Shown here: piece by piece, positions 11,499 through 23,074 of the stretch | Layout: each line of letters opens with the position of its first letter | Position numbering within the stretch: the stretch's first letter is position 1 | NCBI GenBank assembly: GCA_963576725.1 | Contig: OY755240.1 | Span: forward strand, 38,342,629-38,406,628 | Direction: 5' to 3' | Length of the DNA: 64,000 nucleotides | DNA from: Azorinus chamasolen | Taxonomy: Eukaryota > Mollusca > Bivalvia > Cardiida > Solecurtidae | Notes under the pieces: model-generated | Told to the model about the DNA's origin: nothing | Seen by the model: only the letters and a program-made list of their open reading frames with translations | Databases searched by the model: none | Made by a program: the position numbers and the translations under genes

Positions 11499-11720
11499 TT
11501 AGATCAGTATTGGGAAATCTTGTTTGGATGTTGATAAAAATGTTTCATTGATTCGGTCTTGCTTTGTGGTGACAATTACTGTGTTTCGACATTGAAAGCT
11601 CTTTGTCAATAAAGCAATATTATTCTCCATTTTTGTGGCATTTAAAGCATAGTGGGCTTTGTTAGAAAACTGGCATGTCAGGTCCCTTGTTGTTTGGAAT
11701 CTTGTCGAAATTACTGTCCC
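11499..11720 (-). CDS. Candidate terminal exon, unknown gene
   Basis: On the minus strand a good 3' splice acceptor ('ttttatttgcag') at 11721 leads into an open frame of about 73 codons (GTVISTRFQTTRDLTCQF ... ending KQDFPILI) that stops at 11499-11501. Composition is protein-like rather than repetitive, with several Lys/Asn/Thr, and no transposon domain is recognisable. No 5' splice donor is needed if it is the last exon. A possible upstream exon of the same gene is at 14272-14440, but direct joining would use another frame, so at least one further exon would be needed. I do not recognise the protein; this could be chance. Confidence 0.35.
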   Translation of the reverse strand, partial: GTVISTRFQTTRDLTCQFSNKAHYALNATKMENNIALLTKSFQCRNTVIVTTKQDRINETFLSTSKQDFPILI

Positions 11721-11844
11721 CTGCAAATAAAATTAATGTTTATGATTAAAATGTATTTCTGGAAATATTTCTTAATCCCTTACACCATAAATATTCATAT
11801 AACAAATAAATAAGGGTTATTACGCAGGTGACTAGGGCCGCAAC

Positions 11845-12002
11845 AAACAAATAGAGGTTATTACACAGGTGACTAAAGCTGCAGCGTGATATATTGGCCC
11901 GCCACCTTGCAATTGGCCCGAGGGCTTAGCCCGAGTTACTATATCAAGGTAAGGGACTATATCACTCTGCGGCCCTATAGTCACCTGTGTAATAACCTGT
12001 TT
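11845..12002. mobile_element. Foldback MITE
   Basis: Inverted arms 'ggttattacacaggtgact' (11847) and its complement 'agtcacctgtgtaataacc' (ends near 11998), with further pairing of 'gcagcgtgatata' to 'tatatcactctgcgg'. The arms surround a short GC-richer loop. A related arm occurs at 1838-1878. No ORF. Confidence 0.8.
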
Positions 12003-12604
12003 ATTACATTTATGGGTCAAATTGGATCTACATGTACTAGGTGCAATAGATTCTCAAAGGATTGAAAGAATCAGCACTATCAAGTCACACAGTCATTAGA
12101 TGACGTCATTATGACGGGTTCATATTATTCAAAACTTGGCGTTGGAAAGAGCGGACAGAGTGCTCTTTTTATTCACCGGTACGTGCACATGTATTGGGCA
12201 TGTAAATTTGAATCGAATCGGGTGAGGATTGTCTTTGTAAAAGCCATGGTTTGGGGACTATTCGGTATAGTCTGTGTACGAGAACTTTGACAACATTTGC
12301 ATCATCGGAGCAAAATTAGACCTTCATCGCATATCAGGGTTCTGTTGATATAGATTTAGAATGATTACCTTGGCAGCGGGCACAATATCTGTTATTGGCC
12401 CGTTGCTAGGTCTGTATTGGCCTGCTTAGACCACACGACTCTATTTTTTTAAAATGATATTGGATCATTTATAACGTAAAACTGTTACTATTTATAATAA
12501 CAAATGTAATAATTACATTTATAGTTGATATTAACTGAATATTTATAATGACACTACAGACAATTCAGTTTTAAACATGCTAGAAACTGTATTATCATCT
12601 TAAT

Positions 12605-12690
12605 TATTTCATAAGCAAACATAGCAGACCCTGATCTGAGAGCTCTTATATAGATACTATCTGATATGGATATATATGCTCTTTGCAAAG
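12605..12690. repeat. Foldback repeat, gcaaacagagtagacc family
   Basis: Left arm 'agcaaacatagcagaccctg', right arm ending 'atgctctttgcaaaggc'; imperfect inverted copies of each other. It is followed by the 'attaaccc' motif that trails other copies. Confidence 0.6.
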
Positions 12691-12723
12691 GCATTAACCC
12701 GTTTCCTCATATAATGTGTTTTC

Positions 12724-12805
12724 ACGCATTTGCAAACAGAGTAGACCCAGATCAGATGGCTCCTATAGGAGCCGTCTGATCAGGGTCTGCTGTGTTTGCT
12801 AATGG
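12724..12805. repeat. Foldback repeat, near-perfect palindrome
   Basis: Best member of the family: 'gcaaacagagtagaccc' plus 'agatcagatggctcctat' and its inverted copy 'ataggagccgtctgatca' plus 'gggtctgctgtgtttgc', giving about 34-base arms with essentially no loop. Confidence 0.85.
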
Positions 12806-14271
12806 AATTTTGTAGACCTTTTCCTTTACTTTCCAAAATGGCTACAATGTTCAACCTTCCATATTTCATATAACTATTTTGTTCATGAATATTCAGTAGG
12901 TATTTAAATTTGAAATAAACATAGAACAGGGAAAGGGTTAAGAGGCCTGTTGATCGAGTAAATGACTATAAAACATTTTACATTTAAAATTGTACACATC
13001 ATTCACCTTTTTTCACAAGCCTAAACACATATAAATGATACTAAAGCACCTGGCTGGTCAGAATGTCTAACTTTCTCAGTGTGTATTACCAGGATAACAA
13101 CAGTATAGGAAGGCCTTGTACAACCTTTCTTCAGATTTCACTATATGCATAAATTAACCCTTTCTCTGTTTAAATATTCATTTAAGGGTTAATGACATCA
13201 TTGGTATCATATTATTGGATAATTTTTTTAAATTGCATATTATTAACAAAGGATATTTTGGTACAGACAGAACCATAGAATTTGATCTATATAACACCAT
13301 ATTATTATTTATAAGCAAACTGAGCAGACCCTGATCAGACAGCTCCAATTGCAATGCTTACTTTCACTACCATGAGAAATTAGTGCAAAACCATTGTAAC
13401 AATGTCTACGAGTAGATCCACGAAAATTACCATTGTACAGTATAAAACCTCTTTAAATTGACCACCAATTTGGCAAAGCATGTCTAAGTATGCCTAAAAG
13501 TCAGGTGGTAATTATTTGCAGGTATGATTAGTTTAATTCTTTATGCCTTTGCAAACAGAGTAGACCCAGATCAGATTGCCCCTGCAGAAGATACTGTTCA
13601 CCTTTTTGTTTGCCTTGTGATGATAATACATATTATTTCTAAGGTCTAAAACCCCAAAGAAGAATGCCCTTATAAGTTGAAAAATACTGAGACGAGTTTT
13701 ATTTGTTATTATAACAAATAAAACTGTCATCCCTGTAAGTTTTCAAAACTGGTGCGAAAAATTTACGGGTATAGATTTAATCCAATTCAGTGTTCCGTAA
13801 TAACAATTTATAATGATGATCTGGATCCACCTTATAAGTTCATTTTATTGATTGATTGACAGGGAAAATGTAAATTTGATAACAAAAACTCATGAAAATA
13901 AATAGGTGCCGAATCGTCTATGGTAAATTTTTGGGAGGGGCCGAGTTGACCATGGTGTCGAATCGTTTTGAGGCCGAATTGTCTAGGGACCCGGTTAGTT
14001 TGGTGCCGAGTCGCCCAGAAACCTGCTGTGCGTCTACTTTGTTTGCAAAGACGTAAAAAGGCATATTTATGGAGGAAGGGGTTTAACTTAAAGTCTCAGG
14101 GATGAATAAGTTAAAAACTTAATAGCGCAGGTGCTGCAGATATTCTTTCACAGCATTGTAATAACTCGGAAGATTCAAGATAATAAATCGTGTTCACGAA
14201 AGTCATAGCAGAACTATAAATAGAAGACAATGATAACCTAAGCGTTAATGTTTGTATGTATATGTACTTAC
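12806..14271. other. Non-coding; foldback half copies, solo MITE end
   Basis: Half copies of the gcaaacagagtagacc family lie near 13318, 13548 and 14035. At 13437 'cagtataaaacctctttaa' looks like one end of a pogo-type MITE without a clear partner. No convincing coding sequence. Confidence 0.5.
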
Positions 14272-14440
14272 GATTTTCAAGCTCATCCAAAATGCGTGTC
14301 TGGTAAACAAATTCTGCGTAAAGTTTTCGGTCTCCTACTCGATTTGCAAACTCCTCACAGTGATCTCCCTTGTCACCACGCGTGCGGTCTATTAGGGGAG
14401 ATAACTGCGTTGGAGGTTGCGTTCCCCTATGGCGTAAAGT
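14272..14440 (-). CDS. Candidate first or internal exon, unknown gene
   Basis: Minus-strand open frame (GDHCEEFANRVGDRKLYAEF, then VYQTRILDELEN) that ends at a textbook splice donor, 'gaaaatc' then 'gtaagt', at 14271. The frame has no ATG; the only ATG (atgagcttg) is in another frame just before the donor. The segment could therefore be coding with an upstream start, a mostly untranslated first exon, or an internal exon using the acceptor-like 'tctcccctaatag' near 14389. Upstream lie a YY1-like element and an E-box, which favours a first exon. The product is not recognised. Confidence 0.35.
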
Positions 14441-14466
14441 CACGTGATATTCAAAATGGCGGCGAT
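14440..14466 (-). promoter_or_regulatory. YY1-like motif plus CACGTG E-box
   Basis: On the minus strand 'gccgccattttg' (YY1-type, common just downstream of animal start sites) is followed ten bases later by 'tcacgtgac', a palindromic E-box core. Both precede the exon candidate ending at 14272. No CpG-island scale feature is evident. Confidence 0.4.
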
Positions 14467-14645
14467 CAATTAATCAAAAATTGATTCGTGTATAAGTGTG
14501 CATAAATACCCCAATATTATTAATATCGCCTCATTTTAAAAATATTCGTCATATTTGTTGAAAAAATGATCAAATACAGTAACCGTTTGTCTTAAAAAAC
14601 GGTCCACGATAGTATTTTTTGTAATAAGTTGAGCTGATTACCTAA

Positions 14646-14995
14646 CTACATTACACATCTGAGTAAATCGTTTTGTGAGGACCGGCTGATTTGCTCTCGC
14701 CGTTCCGGTAGAACTGGTATCTGTGTTAACACAGATCCCAACAAACAAGCAACAAGAGGGGCGGAATTTGTACCCATGGGTATACCAACAACTTTACGAT
14801 TCATGGTATCCCCATAACGCACACATATATTATCTAAAATAAAGGTAAAGAGATCTACAAACGTCAATACTAGTCCACATTGTGTAATAAATTCTGAAGG
14901 GAGGTGTTCAACTTCTGAATTCGAAAAGAATGAACGTTGAACATTGCAAGCAAGGAACATTTTATTTTCTCTCGCAATGGTGTTTTTTTCTAATC
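14646..14995 (-). pseudogene. RT element relic (copy 3), N-terminal piece
   Basis: The minus-strand frame reads FLACNVQRSFFSNSEVE, then FILDNICVRYGDTMNR and GIPMGTNSAPLVACLL, matching residues about 39-105 of the intact RT at 38-39 kb. It stops before the YLDD motif. It is the only copy here that keeps just the N-terminal part, so it is an internal fragment, not a simple 5' truncation. Confidence 0.8.
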
Positions 14996-15970
14996 AGTTT
15001 ATGCTTTAAGTAAAATTTGGTAGTAGATTCTATAAAAATAAGTGAGAATTCACTTTATCAATATAATATAAGCAATAGATGTTAGCTTATGGCAAACTGC
15101 CGACTTCACCCAAATATAATCACGTTATATTTGATAAAATCATATTTCAGATCCAGACCAAGATCACGTTAGGTGGTATATTCTATGTGTATAAATTAAG
15201 TATAAGTTAAGTTATTAGCTGTTAAGATAGACGCGTGGTGACAAGTATCGCACGTTATATTTGATAAAAACTGGTTTGTTTATCAACTGATAGAATTTTG
15301 CTACAGTTTATACTAATGCCAATACATACGCCTTAATAGAAAATCAACTATTGATATTCATGATATCATTATTTCATACATAAATATTGAACAGGGAAAG
15401 AAATAACGAAGAGCAATTGTTACAAATGGTTGCATTCCATTTACGTTAGTTATTGCCATATTTGTATTTCAGGAATGTAATATGATTTTCTGAAAGATTT
15501 CCCTCGTAAGTATAGATCCCCGGGGTATTGATTTAAATGTTTTCTGTGTGCTTAATGTTAACTTTGAACATTATCAGGACCATATATGGCCGTTTATATG
15601 TCTTTATACACATTGATAGATATGCCACATTTTATGTATACATGTATGTATGTAATACTGTAACACCTAAAAAAGTCGGTTTTATTTTTTTCTTTATAAA
15701 AATAATAAAGAGATGGTGGGTGATTGGTGCAGGGTAAAGGTCATGTAGATGTAATAAATAATGACCTGTTCTGTTCTATGTAATGTGTATTATGTTTTTC
15801 TGTTTATGAAAAGTATGTGTGTTCTGTATCTACATGTATATGTTAAATATAGTTGACAATATCATGTTTCTTAATTTTTTATGTTTTTTTTTGTGTAAAT
15901 TTATGTATGTTGTTTACTGTAATGCATAGTATGTTATTACGTGTTTTGTGAATAGTATGTGTTCAATATA
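14996..15970. other. No gene seen; AT-rich
   Basis: AT-rich, TG/TA-rich sequence, for example repeated 'tgtgttctgtat' and 'atgtgta' strings at 15780-15960. ORFs are short and low complexity. Confidence 0.5.
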
Positions 15971-16350
15971 CAGATGAAATTCGATATCTGGAACTCCAGG
16001 GAACCATACAAATTAGTTCGAGATTAGTACGCTCTAAAGTGATCTTACACGTGTTACAGATAAGGAAATCTTAACCCGTTGTTAACCCGTTGTTAACTCG
16101 GAGTTAAGGGAAGGTATGTCAGAAAACAGAGGTTCGAGTCATCCGATTTGTAACTTGACTCATATCTCAAGTTCACAGTAATGTAATGCTGAAAGCTCCT
16201 GTATTACAGCATTACTTTCAACCTGCATTGAGCTGTCAAAAGTGTTTCTAGATTTGTGTAGTGATACATTTTAGAACACTCCTGTATTGTAAATGTTCGT
16301 TTTATCTCGAACTTCGAGTTATCCGAGCTCAAGATATCAAAGTTCAACTG
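15971..16350. mobile_element. MITE with TA target duplication
   Basis: Left end 'cagatgaaattcgatatct' and right end, inverted, 'cagttgaactttgatatct', each bordered by TA. Internal sequence contains 'ttatccgagctcaagat' and 'ttcgagtcatccg' subterminal matches. No transposase ORF. It is of pogo/Tc1 style. Confidence 0.65.
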
Positions 16351-16384
16351 TATATGTAATGTTGTTATTTGTTAAATATAGATG

Positions 16385-16720
16385 TGTTTGTGAAACACCA
16401 ATTTGACCTTTTACCTTGAAGGATGACCTTGAACTGGACATGTCAGCCCTCAAAATGTGCATCTACATGAGATACACATATATGCCAAATATGAAGTCTC
16501 TATCTCTACTGTTTCAAAAGTTATCGCCAATGATAAAGTAGGTGAACTGATGTAGGTGACTATATATTTGACCTCTGAACTTGAAAGATGACATTGACTT
16601 TGACATGTCACCCCATCAAACTGTGCGGCTTTATGCGATACATATGCATGCTAAACATCTGACCTTTGAAAGATGACCTAGACCTTGACATGTTACCCCT
16701 AAAATATGCTGCCTGATGAG
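16385..16720. repeat. ttgacctctgacctt-type tandem repeat
   Basis: Two diverged units with 'gatgaccttgaact', 'gacatgtca', 'gcggctttatgcgatacat' and 'gaagtctctatctctact'. The same unit builds the arrays at 48109 and 49176, where it ends in a GAC-rich tract and hairpin. Here it runs into a TG microsatellite instead. Confidence 0.75.
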
Positions 16721-16721
16721 T

Positions 16722-16732
16722 GCATGTGTGTG

Positions 16733-16776
<44 letters not shown>

Positions 16777-16779
16777 TGT

Positions 16780-16828
<49 letters not shown>
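16722..16828. repeat. (TG)n/(CGTG)n microsatellite
   Basis: Alternating TG, CGTG and TGCG steps for about 105 bases. It generates a spurious His/Thr/Arg ORF on the minus strand. Confidence 0.95.
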
Positions 16829-16829
<1 letters not shown>

Positions 16830-16835
16830 CCTATT

Positions 16836-17155
16836 TGTAAAGTTAAGGTGACTTTGAGATAATTTTGAGGTTAGGACGTCCTTTAATTCCCCCAGTGGTG
16901 ACTTTGCTACTGACCCTGCCATGGCGGTACTCTCTTTGTCACCCTTACTTTGTTTGTCATGTGTCTATGTACTTGTGCCTTCGTTCATTCATATTTGGAA
17001 TGTTAATCTTTAGAATGTGTGTGTTTGTTAATGCGTTCTGTGTTCATCTCGTGTATGTGCGTGCGTGCGTGCGTGCATATGTGACATGCTAATTATCGAT
17101 GTTTTGGTGGTGGTTGCATCTTGTATGCGGCCTTGCCTGCTTGACTTTACAACTT
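16836..17155 (+). repeat. 3' unit of RT element, standalone copy
   Basis: Same start (ggtgactttgag), middle (ggcggtactctctttgtcac) and end (tgcctgcttgactttac) as the copies at 519 and 44155, with an internal (cgtg)n stretch at 17058. No RT sequence precedes it, as expected of a severely 5'-truncated retrocopy. Confidence 0.75.
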
Positions 17156-18326
17156 TTTCATTCAACATTATTCTGCAACATTCGCATTGCTCTTACATTC
17201 TGAGGAAACTTTTACCAGATATTCTGAACACTTCACCTGTGTAACGTCAACTACAACACTATCTGTGTTCCAACTGCTCCAATGAAACTCATCAGCGAAT
17301 GCATCTAGTCAACTGCAGGATGGGTATGCACATTTAACTTCCCGAGCCACCTCATATAGCTGCAGGTCACCCGCGAATATGACAAACGCTGAACGACATG
17401 CTGAGTTAATCAATGTGCCTTCGCCAGCGCTGATATCATGGATGGGAAGATATGCGGTTAGCCTTATTTGCAACTAGGTGATTCGTTGTATCCATTAAAT
17501 TCAAGGATTTAGAGTTTCAGTATACATCATTAAAGAAGGCGATGTTCACTTCTAAGCACTAGTGTTAAAAGTGACTTTTAGAGGAAGTATTGCTCTAACA
17601 GCTGCTTCCTGTGGTATGATAGGTTAAGATGGTCCGTTGTACATCGGTATTTTATATCATATTCTAAAGGTTCAGAATTTCCTCCTTCATTATTCTTCTT
17701 ATTGGCTGTGCCTTTTTGGGGAGTATTGTTTGTATGTCAGGCATTGGTAATTGCGTCAGCAAAGGAGTGAATAGGTTTCCTGTTCTTTGGCAAACAACCA
17801 GTAATCAGTATATATACGTGAAGTCTTTAGGCAACGTCTGCTTAATGTACAATGGTCTGCAGTTGCATTTCACTGTTGTTCTTGGATATGCATTTATATG
17901 AGACACAAACTAATAAAATCACTAATATACCAATTTTCAATTTCTCGCAATGGTAAAATGGGTTGGTGGGAAAATACTCAATAACTCAAAATGCCCAAGG
18001 GTATTAGAGTGGCACCCGGTCCCATTATCTTCAGGACTCTTCATACTAGCAATATATGCAAAGAAAAAACCTATAGACCACAATGCAAATTCAGTTTCTC
18101 TGCCGGACAAACTGTATTCATTTCAGATAGCTAAAACCTGTCAATGTTTTATATGCAGGTCTCATTGACCTTTGTTACTTGCGATGTATACCAATTAGAA
18201 TGTAAATAAAGTACCTAGTTATAGTCTACTTTCAGTCCGAATGACCGCTCAGCCGACTGTACATTTACTCCCCTGGTCATTGAGTCATTGGCCTACAATA
18301 TTGAGCACTGCTAACATATGACGCAA
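17156..18326. other. No gene seen
   Basis: Unremarkable sequence; short ORFs at 17716 and 17950 (plus) have no recognisable motifs. Could be intronic or intergenic. Confidence 0.5.
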
Positions 18327-18513
18327 TCATGCACCGCAGTACCGGCGAGTGATCCTCACAGGTACCCATTTTAACCCCTGGGTGGAGAGGATGTGCGGAT
18401 GGGAGACAAGGAAAAGCGTCTCTGAAATTTCCGGGAGGGACCGGGATTTGAACCCCGGACCTCCGGACTGATAGTCAAGCACGTTACCACTAGACCACCG
18501 CCACCTGCAAATG
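18327..18513 (-). repeat. tRNA-derived SINE
   Basis: On the minus strand from 18513: 'tggtctagtggtaacgtgc' (A-box) and 'ggggttcaaatcccgg' (B-box) with tRNA-like spacing, then a non-tRNA body ('cggaaatttcagagacgc' and on through 'aaatgggtacctgtgagg'). An intact-looking pol III promoter with a long non-tRNA tail is the layout of a tRNA-derived SINE; the SINE family is not decided. A minus-strand ORF across it is fortuitous. Confidence 0.7.
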
Positions 18514-19184
18514 TGAAGAATGTTTATTGTGAGAATGTTTATATTTAACATACTGTAAAAACAAAGCGCCCCATGCCCCATGCCCCCCCCCCCCGATCTG
18601 TTACACTTTTAACTTACAGCCGATTCGTTTTAGAGACTATTGATTGATTGTCAACCAGTTTTGGTCTTGATGATACGCCGACTTATTCGGCGTCTTACCT
18701 GGATTCGGCGTGGTTTGCGATGGTCAGTTATGGTGCGCTTAGTGGGGGAAGGTTAACGGTTTCATGTGACCAACCCTGATCCTGTTTTCTGTTGTTTATA
18801 TTCATCTGAGGAGATAATATTTAAGGATAACCGCCGGAGGAAATTAAATTGCAGAAGCATTTCGAAAGGAAAGATATGACCCCGTCGCACACAGATCATA
18901 ATTTGATTTCAACACTAATTGCATCAACATTTTAAATACAAAACATAATTCCTGTACTACTCTATCATTTTATTGAACAATATATTTACATTGATATAAG
19001 GTAACAAATGTTATGGAATTAGCACAAGTGGGTAGCTCTGTTATATAATTAACACTTAGACACACTACAGAATAATACTGTTCAAATCCTACACCATTTA
19101 CCACACACACTAGTATGCAGCCTTTTATAGTTAGCATAGATAAGCAACATAGACACAACCACAGTAATTGCAACTATGCATATA
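18514..19184. other. No gene seen; C-tract
   Basis: Non-coding sequence containing a short poly-C run at 18585-18594 and a small inverted match around 'ttattcggcgtc' / 'gattcggcgtgg' at 18684-18715. Confidence 0.45.
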
Positions 19185-19333
19185 CAGTAAACACCCCTAA
19201 ATGTGACCATCAACATCATATCTTGTTTTTATCCTAGATACAGGTGATGTATTTATTAGAATTGTCCTGCATTACGTAGCCACTTGCTATGAATGTCTTT
19301 TCATTTAGTGGTCGCTTTAGAGGGGTTCTACTG
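19185..19333. mobile_element. MITE with TA target duplication
   Basis: Ends 'cagtaaacacccctaaat' and, inverted, 'cagtagaacccctctaaag', about 149 bases, TA on both sides. Same pogo/Tigger-like end style as 21592. Confidence 0.75.
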
Positions 19334-20267
19334 TATTATCATTAGTCTGTTTTGTACAATATTAATGACCAGTCTGTTTTAAAAATATGACAATCACCAG
19401 TCTAAATTTAAACCATATCTATCATCAGTCTAGGTTAGCCTTAACCAATCTGGTGTTAACCATGAGATACAATTTTCAGTTACCTTGAAATAATATGAAT
19501 AATCAATAAATCTTTAAAACCAAAGTTCATAGTACAATGCTATTGCATAACGGGGTTTATAAACTAAGAAAAATGCTAATCAGAAGACTTTAACATATAT
19601 TGTTCAAATAGGAGATATATGAATGTGTAGTAATAAGCACTCCTGAATCATATGTGTATGTAGAAAACGAACCATGATATTAAAACGGACGTAAGTCTTA
19701 ACAATACCTCTAACATCCCATACACAATAGCTCTAGCAACACACCAATACCTCTAGCATCCCATTAAAACCTCACATACACAATAGCAAACACACCAATC
19801 CCTAAAATCAACGTTGAACAACATATAAAGTAAAACAACAATAAAATAAACATTCGATAAAATCATCAAAGAAAACTGGCCATCTATATGAGAACTGTTT
19901 GACACCATGTTTACGTGTACAACACGGATACAGTTGTAATTGGATATTTTATCAAACGGAACGAGCAGTAAATGACACAGTTGAATATAAACCATTAACA
20001 GCGGGGTTTTGTACATGTGTCCCAGTTCGTTTCAAATCTAAAGTAATTGTATCAATATTCTTTTGATATGGTCGAGCAATCTAAAACCACGTTGCCTCAT
20101 TACGAGCGTATAGCGTGTATACTTGCATTGACTTCCCTAAATCTCAAGTTAACCCTTAATTAAATGTTTCATCCAAATGCTTTCTAAGAATTAAAATACG
20201 TTTTGCTCCAATGAGATTATCCCCTTCTTAGCATATATATTACATTCTAGTTACTTGAAAGTGCCAT
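19334..20267. other. No gene seen; short cagtct repeats
   Basis: 'accagtctgttt', 'caccagtctaaat', 'catcagtctaggt' recur at 19360-19440. 'acacaccaatacctctagca' and 'cacaatagc' recur near 19690-19800. Otherwise AT-rich non-coding. Confidence 0.45.
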
Positions 20268-20367
20268 CATTCGTGTTCATTACAAATTGTTTGTATGAAA
20301 CTCGTTTACTATCATGAATATGATGCTAAACTCGTTTCATAAAAACAATTTATAATGAACACGAATG
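20268..20367. repeat. Foldback (100-base hairpin)
   Basis: 'cattcgtgttcattac' with 'aaattgtttgtatgaaac' at the left pairs with the inverted copy ending 'aatgaacacgaatg' at 20367. Arms are about 42 bases with few mismatches. No ORF. Confidence 0.85.
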
Positions 20368-20702
20368 TAAGACTCTTTTAACACATAACCCTTAAAATGC
20401 CATAGAAAGTGAAACAGGCTATAGCTGACGGCTGTTTCGGCCATTGTTTAAGCGCAGTAATACAACAGACGACGCAAATGTAGCGCAACGATTGGTTAAC
20501 GATTAAATGAATTCAATGACGTTATTCATTGCTTCCGTGTGTTCTCTTAAATATTCATTTTCGACCAGATTCAAACTGCTCATTTGCATAAAAAATACAC
20601 TTGTACATTTCTGCGGTTAACGGCACTCTGTTTCGACACCCCACACCAAAGATTATGTGCTGGAAACACGTTCAACTCACAGTATGAATTTCAGTTTTCT
20701 AT

Positions 20703-20947
20703 TATTTTCGTATTATTATTATTGCTATTATTATTATAATTGATACTATTATTGCTATTAGTATATTATTAATAATAATTATACTAGTATTGCTAGTAGT
20801 AGTATAATAGTATAGTAGTAGCAGTAGTATAGTAGTAGTAGAAGTAGTAGTAGTAGTAGTAGTAGTTGTTGTAGTAGTAGTAGAAACAGTAGTAGTTGTT
20901 GTTGTTGTAGTAGTAGCAGTAGTATAGTAGTAGTAGTAGTAGTAGTT

Positions 20948-20979
<32 letters not shown>

Positions 20980-21211
20980 TGTAGTAGTAGTAGTAGTAGT
21001 AGTAGAAGTAATAGTAGTTGTTGTTGTAGTAGTAGTAGTAGTAGTAGTAGTAGTTGTAGTAGTAGTAGTAGTAGTAGTAGTTGTTGTAGTAGTAGTAGTA
21101 GTAGTAGAAGTAATAGTAGTTGTTGTTGTAGTAGTAGTAGTAGTTGTAGTAGTTGTAGTAGTAGTAGTAGTAGTAGTTGTAGTAGTTGTTGTAGTAGTAG
21201 TAGAAGTAGTA

Positions 21212-21271
<60 letters not shown>

Positions 21272-21460
21272 GTAATAGTAGTTGTTGTTGTAGTAGTAGT
21301 AGTTGTTGTAGTAGTAGTAGTAGTTGTTGTTGTAGTAGTAGTAGTAGTTGTTGTAGTAGTAGTTGTTGTTGTAGTATATATATGGTCGACTATTGTAATC
21401 GGTTAAGTCCAGCCGAGCACTTGGATTGGTGGGGTTTATCTGTTGTAGTAGTAGTAGAAT
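20703..21460. repeat. (TAG/TTG)n trinucleotide array
   Basis: About 700 bases of TAG/AGT steps with interspersed TTG blocks, preceded by TTA/ATT steps. It creates a false 277-residue Tyr/Asn/Thr minus-strand ORF. Confidence 0.95.
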
Positions 21461-21591
21461 AATTATCATCATTATTATTATCATTAATGTAGTCTCTAAC
21501 CTAAATAAAACACCCTTATTGTTATTGTTGTGCATGAAGCTCGATGTAATGATAAATGTATTTGGAAAAACGTCAGAGATGTTTATGACTA

Positions 21592-21779
21592 CAGTAAAAC
21601 CTCTCTATAACGGCCACTTAATTGTGTTAATTAGTTGGTATTAAGGGAATGTGGCTGCTTAAAGCAAGGTGAAACTATAAGAGCGTTCTGTTTTATTTTC
21701 ACCTTGCTTTAAGCAGCCACCTGCCTTTAACAACAAATACTTGATGTAATTTAGTGGCCGTTATAGAGAGGTTTTACTG
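21592..21779. mobile_element. MITE with TA target duplication
   Basis: Terminal 'cagtaaaacctctctataac' and its exact inverse at the right end; TA flanks both sides. A second internal inverted pair ('gtggctgcttaaagcaagg' and its inverse) makes it highly self-complementary. Tigger/pogo-like ends, no transposase. Confidence 0.9.
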
Positions 21780-21781
21780 TA

Positions 21782-23074
21782 GTTTGCACCTTATCAAATG
21801 CTTCCAAGTTGGCGGTATATTTTTACTCCAAACTGCCTACAATTGACTGCTGATTTCCAGTTTGCATATTTTGAAAATTCTAAGTCCAAAAGGAATCAAA
21901 AACTTTGATCCGTCCCTGTCAGCTTTATCATAAAAATCACTCAAGCACCACGATCTTCTATAATTTATCTGATGTTTAGGACTATATGGAAAGTCTACAC
22001 GAAATTTGAAACTTATGTATTTTATGCTTAATCATGTTTTGAGCACCAAACTCCATTATAAATGACAAATCAGAATCCCACTGAAATAGTTTGTCCATGC
22101 CCGACCTGTGTGTTAACATGTACAAGAGTTAAATGTACATGCTGCCTGGCTCTTAAAACATGTACAAAAATGTTAGCAAACATTCTGACCTTCACTAAAT
22201 GGAAATGAAGATCAACGGGGCAGAAATTCCGATGAAAGAACAGCATAAGCCACATTTCTATAGTAAAAGTTTGGTAAGTAATGTCCTTAACATCAGTTAA
22301 GAAAATTGCATGAGCCAAGCACCTGTTTATTTCGATCCGCTAGAAAATCTCATTTAAGTTCAGAAATAGGTCTTTCACCTCTTTCACCTCTTCGTTCATT
22401 TTGCAAATATTTCACTTCAAATGCAGGCTGAATAAACATGCTTTATTTTAAATGCTAACAGTAGAACAATTGTAGTGAAAAAGCACATGCTTTCCACACC
22501 AATGCAAATATTTTCCAATCACCCTAACGCTTACCGATGCCTTGAACTTATTCTACCCGAACCAGACAATATTGGTTTGAAAAAGTATTAAAGTCAATAT
22601 TGGTTTGAAAAAGTAGTAAAGTCTTATGTTCCAAAACTATATTTTAGACACCACCTGGAAATTTCATCATTTGGTCAGGGACTACTAAACATCCGTTAAT
22701 AACGTACGTGCTTGTACCGACTTCCCCTTTTCAATGACTATTAAGGTACCCCTCAAGCGAAAGTTTCATCCTAGTGCTTGCTAAAACTTCATTTCAATAA
22801 TCTAAACTGATCAACTGCCAACTGTTTGGGCAGCAGACTGCTAAACAGACTAATAGCCCTTATTTTCATATAGAATTCCTTTCGATTGAGCTAAATAAAC
22901 CATCATCTGAAAGTGTGCCTATAAATCCAGTCAATGACAGCTGTTCAAAAATAAATACTGTGCAAACACGTTCCAGTTCAAATTGTGCTTTTGAATTCCA
23001 TGTTATCATTTACTTAATACTAAATAGAAACTCGCAATATGAAAACATTAGCTACGGATTCCTTTACTGTTTGA
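21782..23074. other. No gene seen
   Basis: Non-coding AT-rich sequence with one short direct repeat ('aatattggtttgaaaaagta' at 22570 and 22600). The minus-strand ORF at 22070-22318 has no recognisable motif. Confidence 0.45.

Noticed and set aside
13437..13510. A further pogo-type MITE starting cagtataaaacctc
   Set aside because: Only one terminus could be found.
20702..21535. 277-residue Tyr/Asn/Thr-rich minus-strand frame
   Set aside because: Shadow of a TAG/TTG microsatellite.
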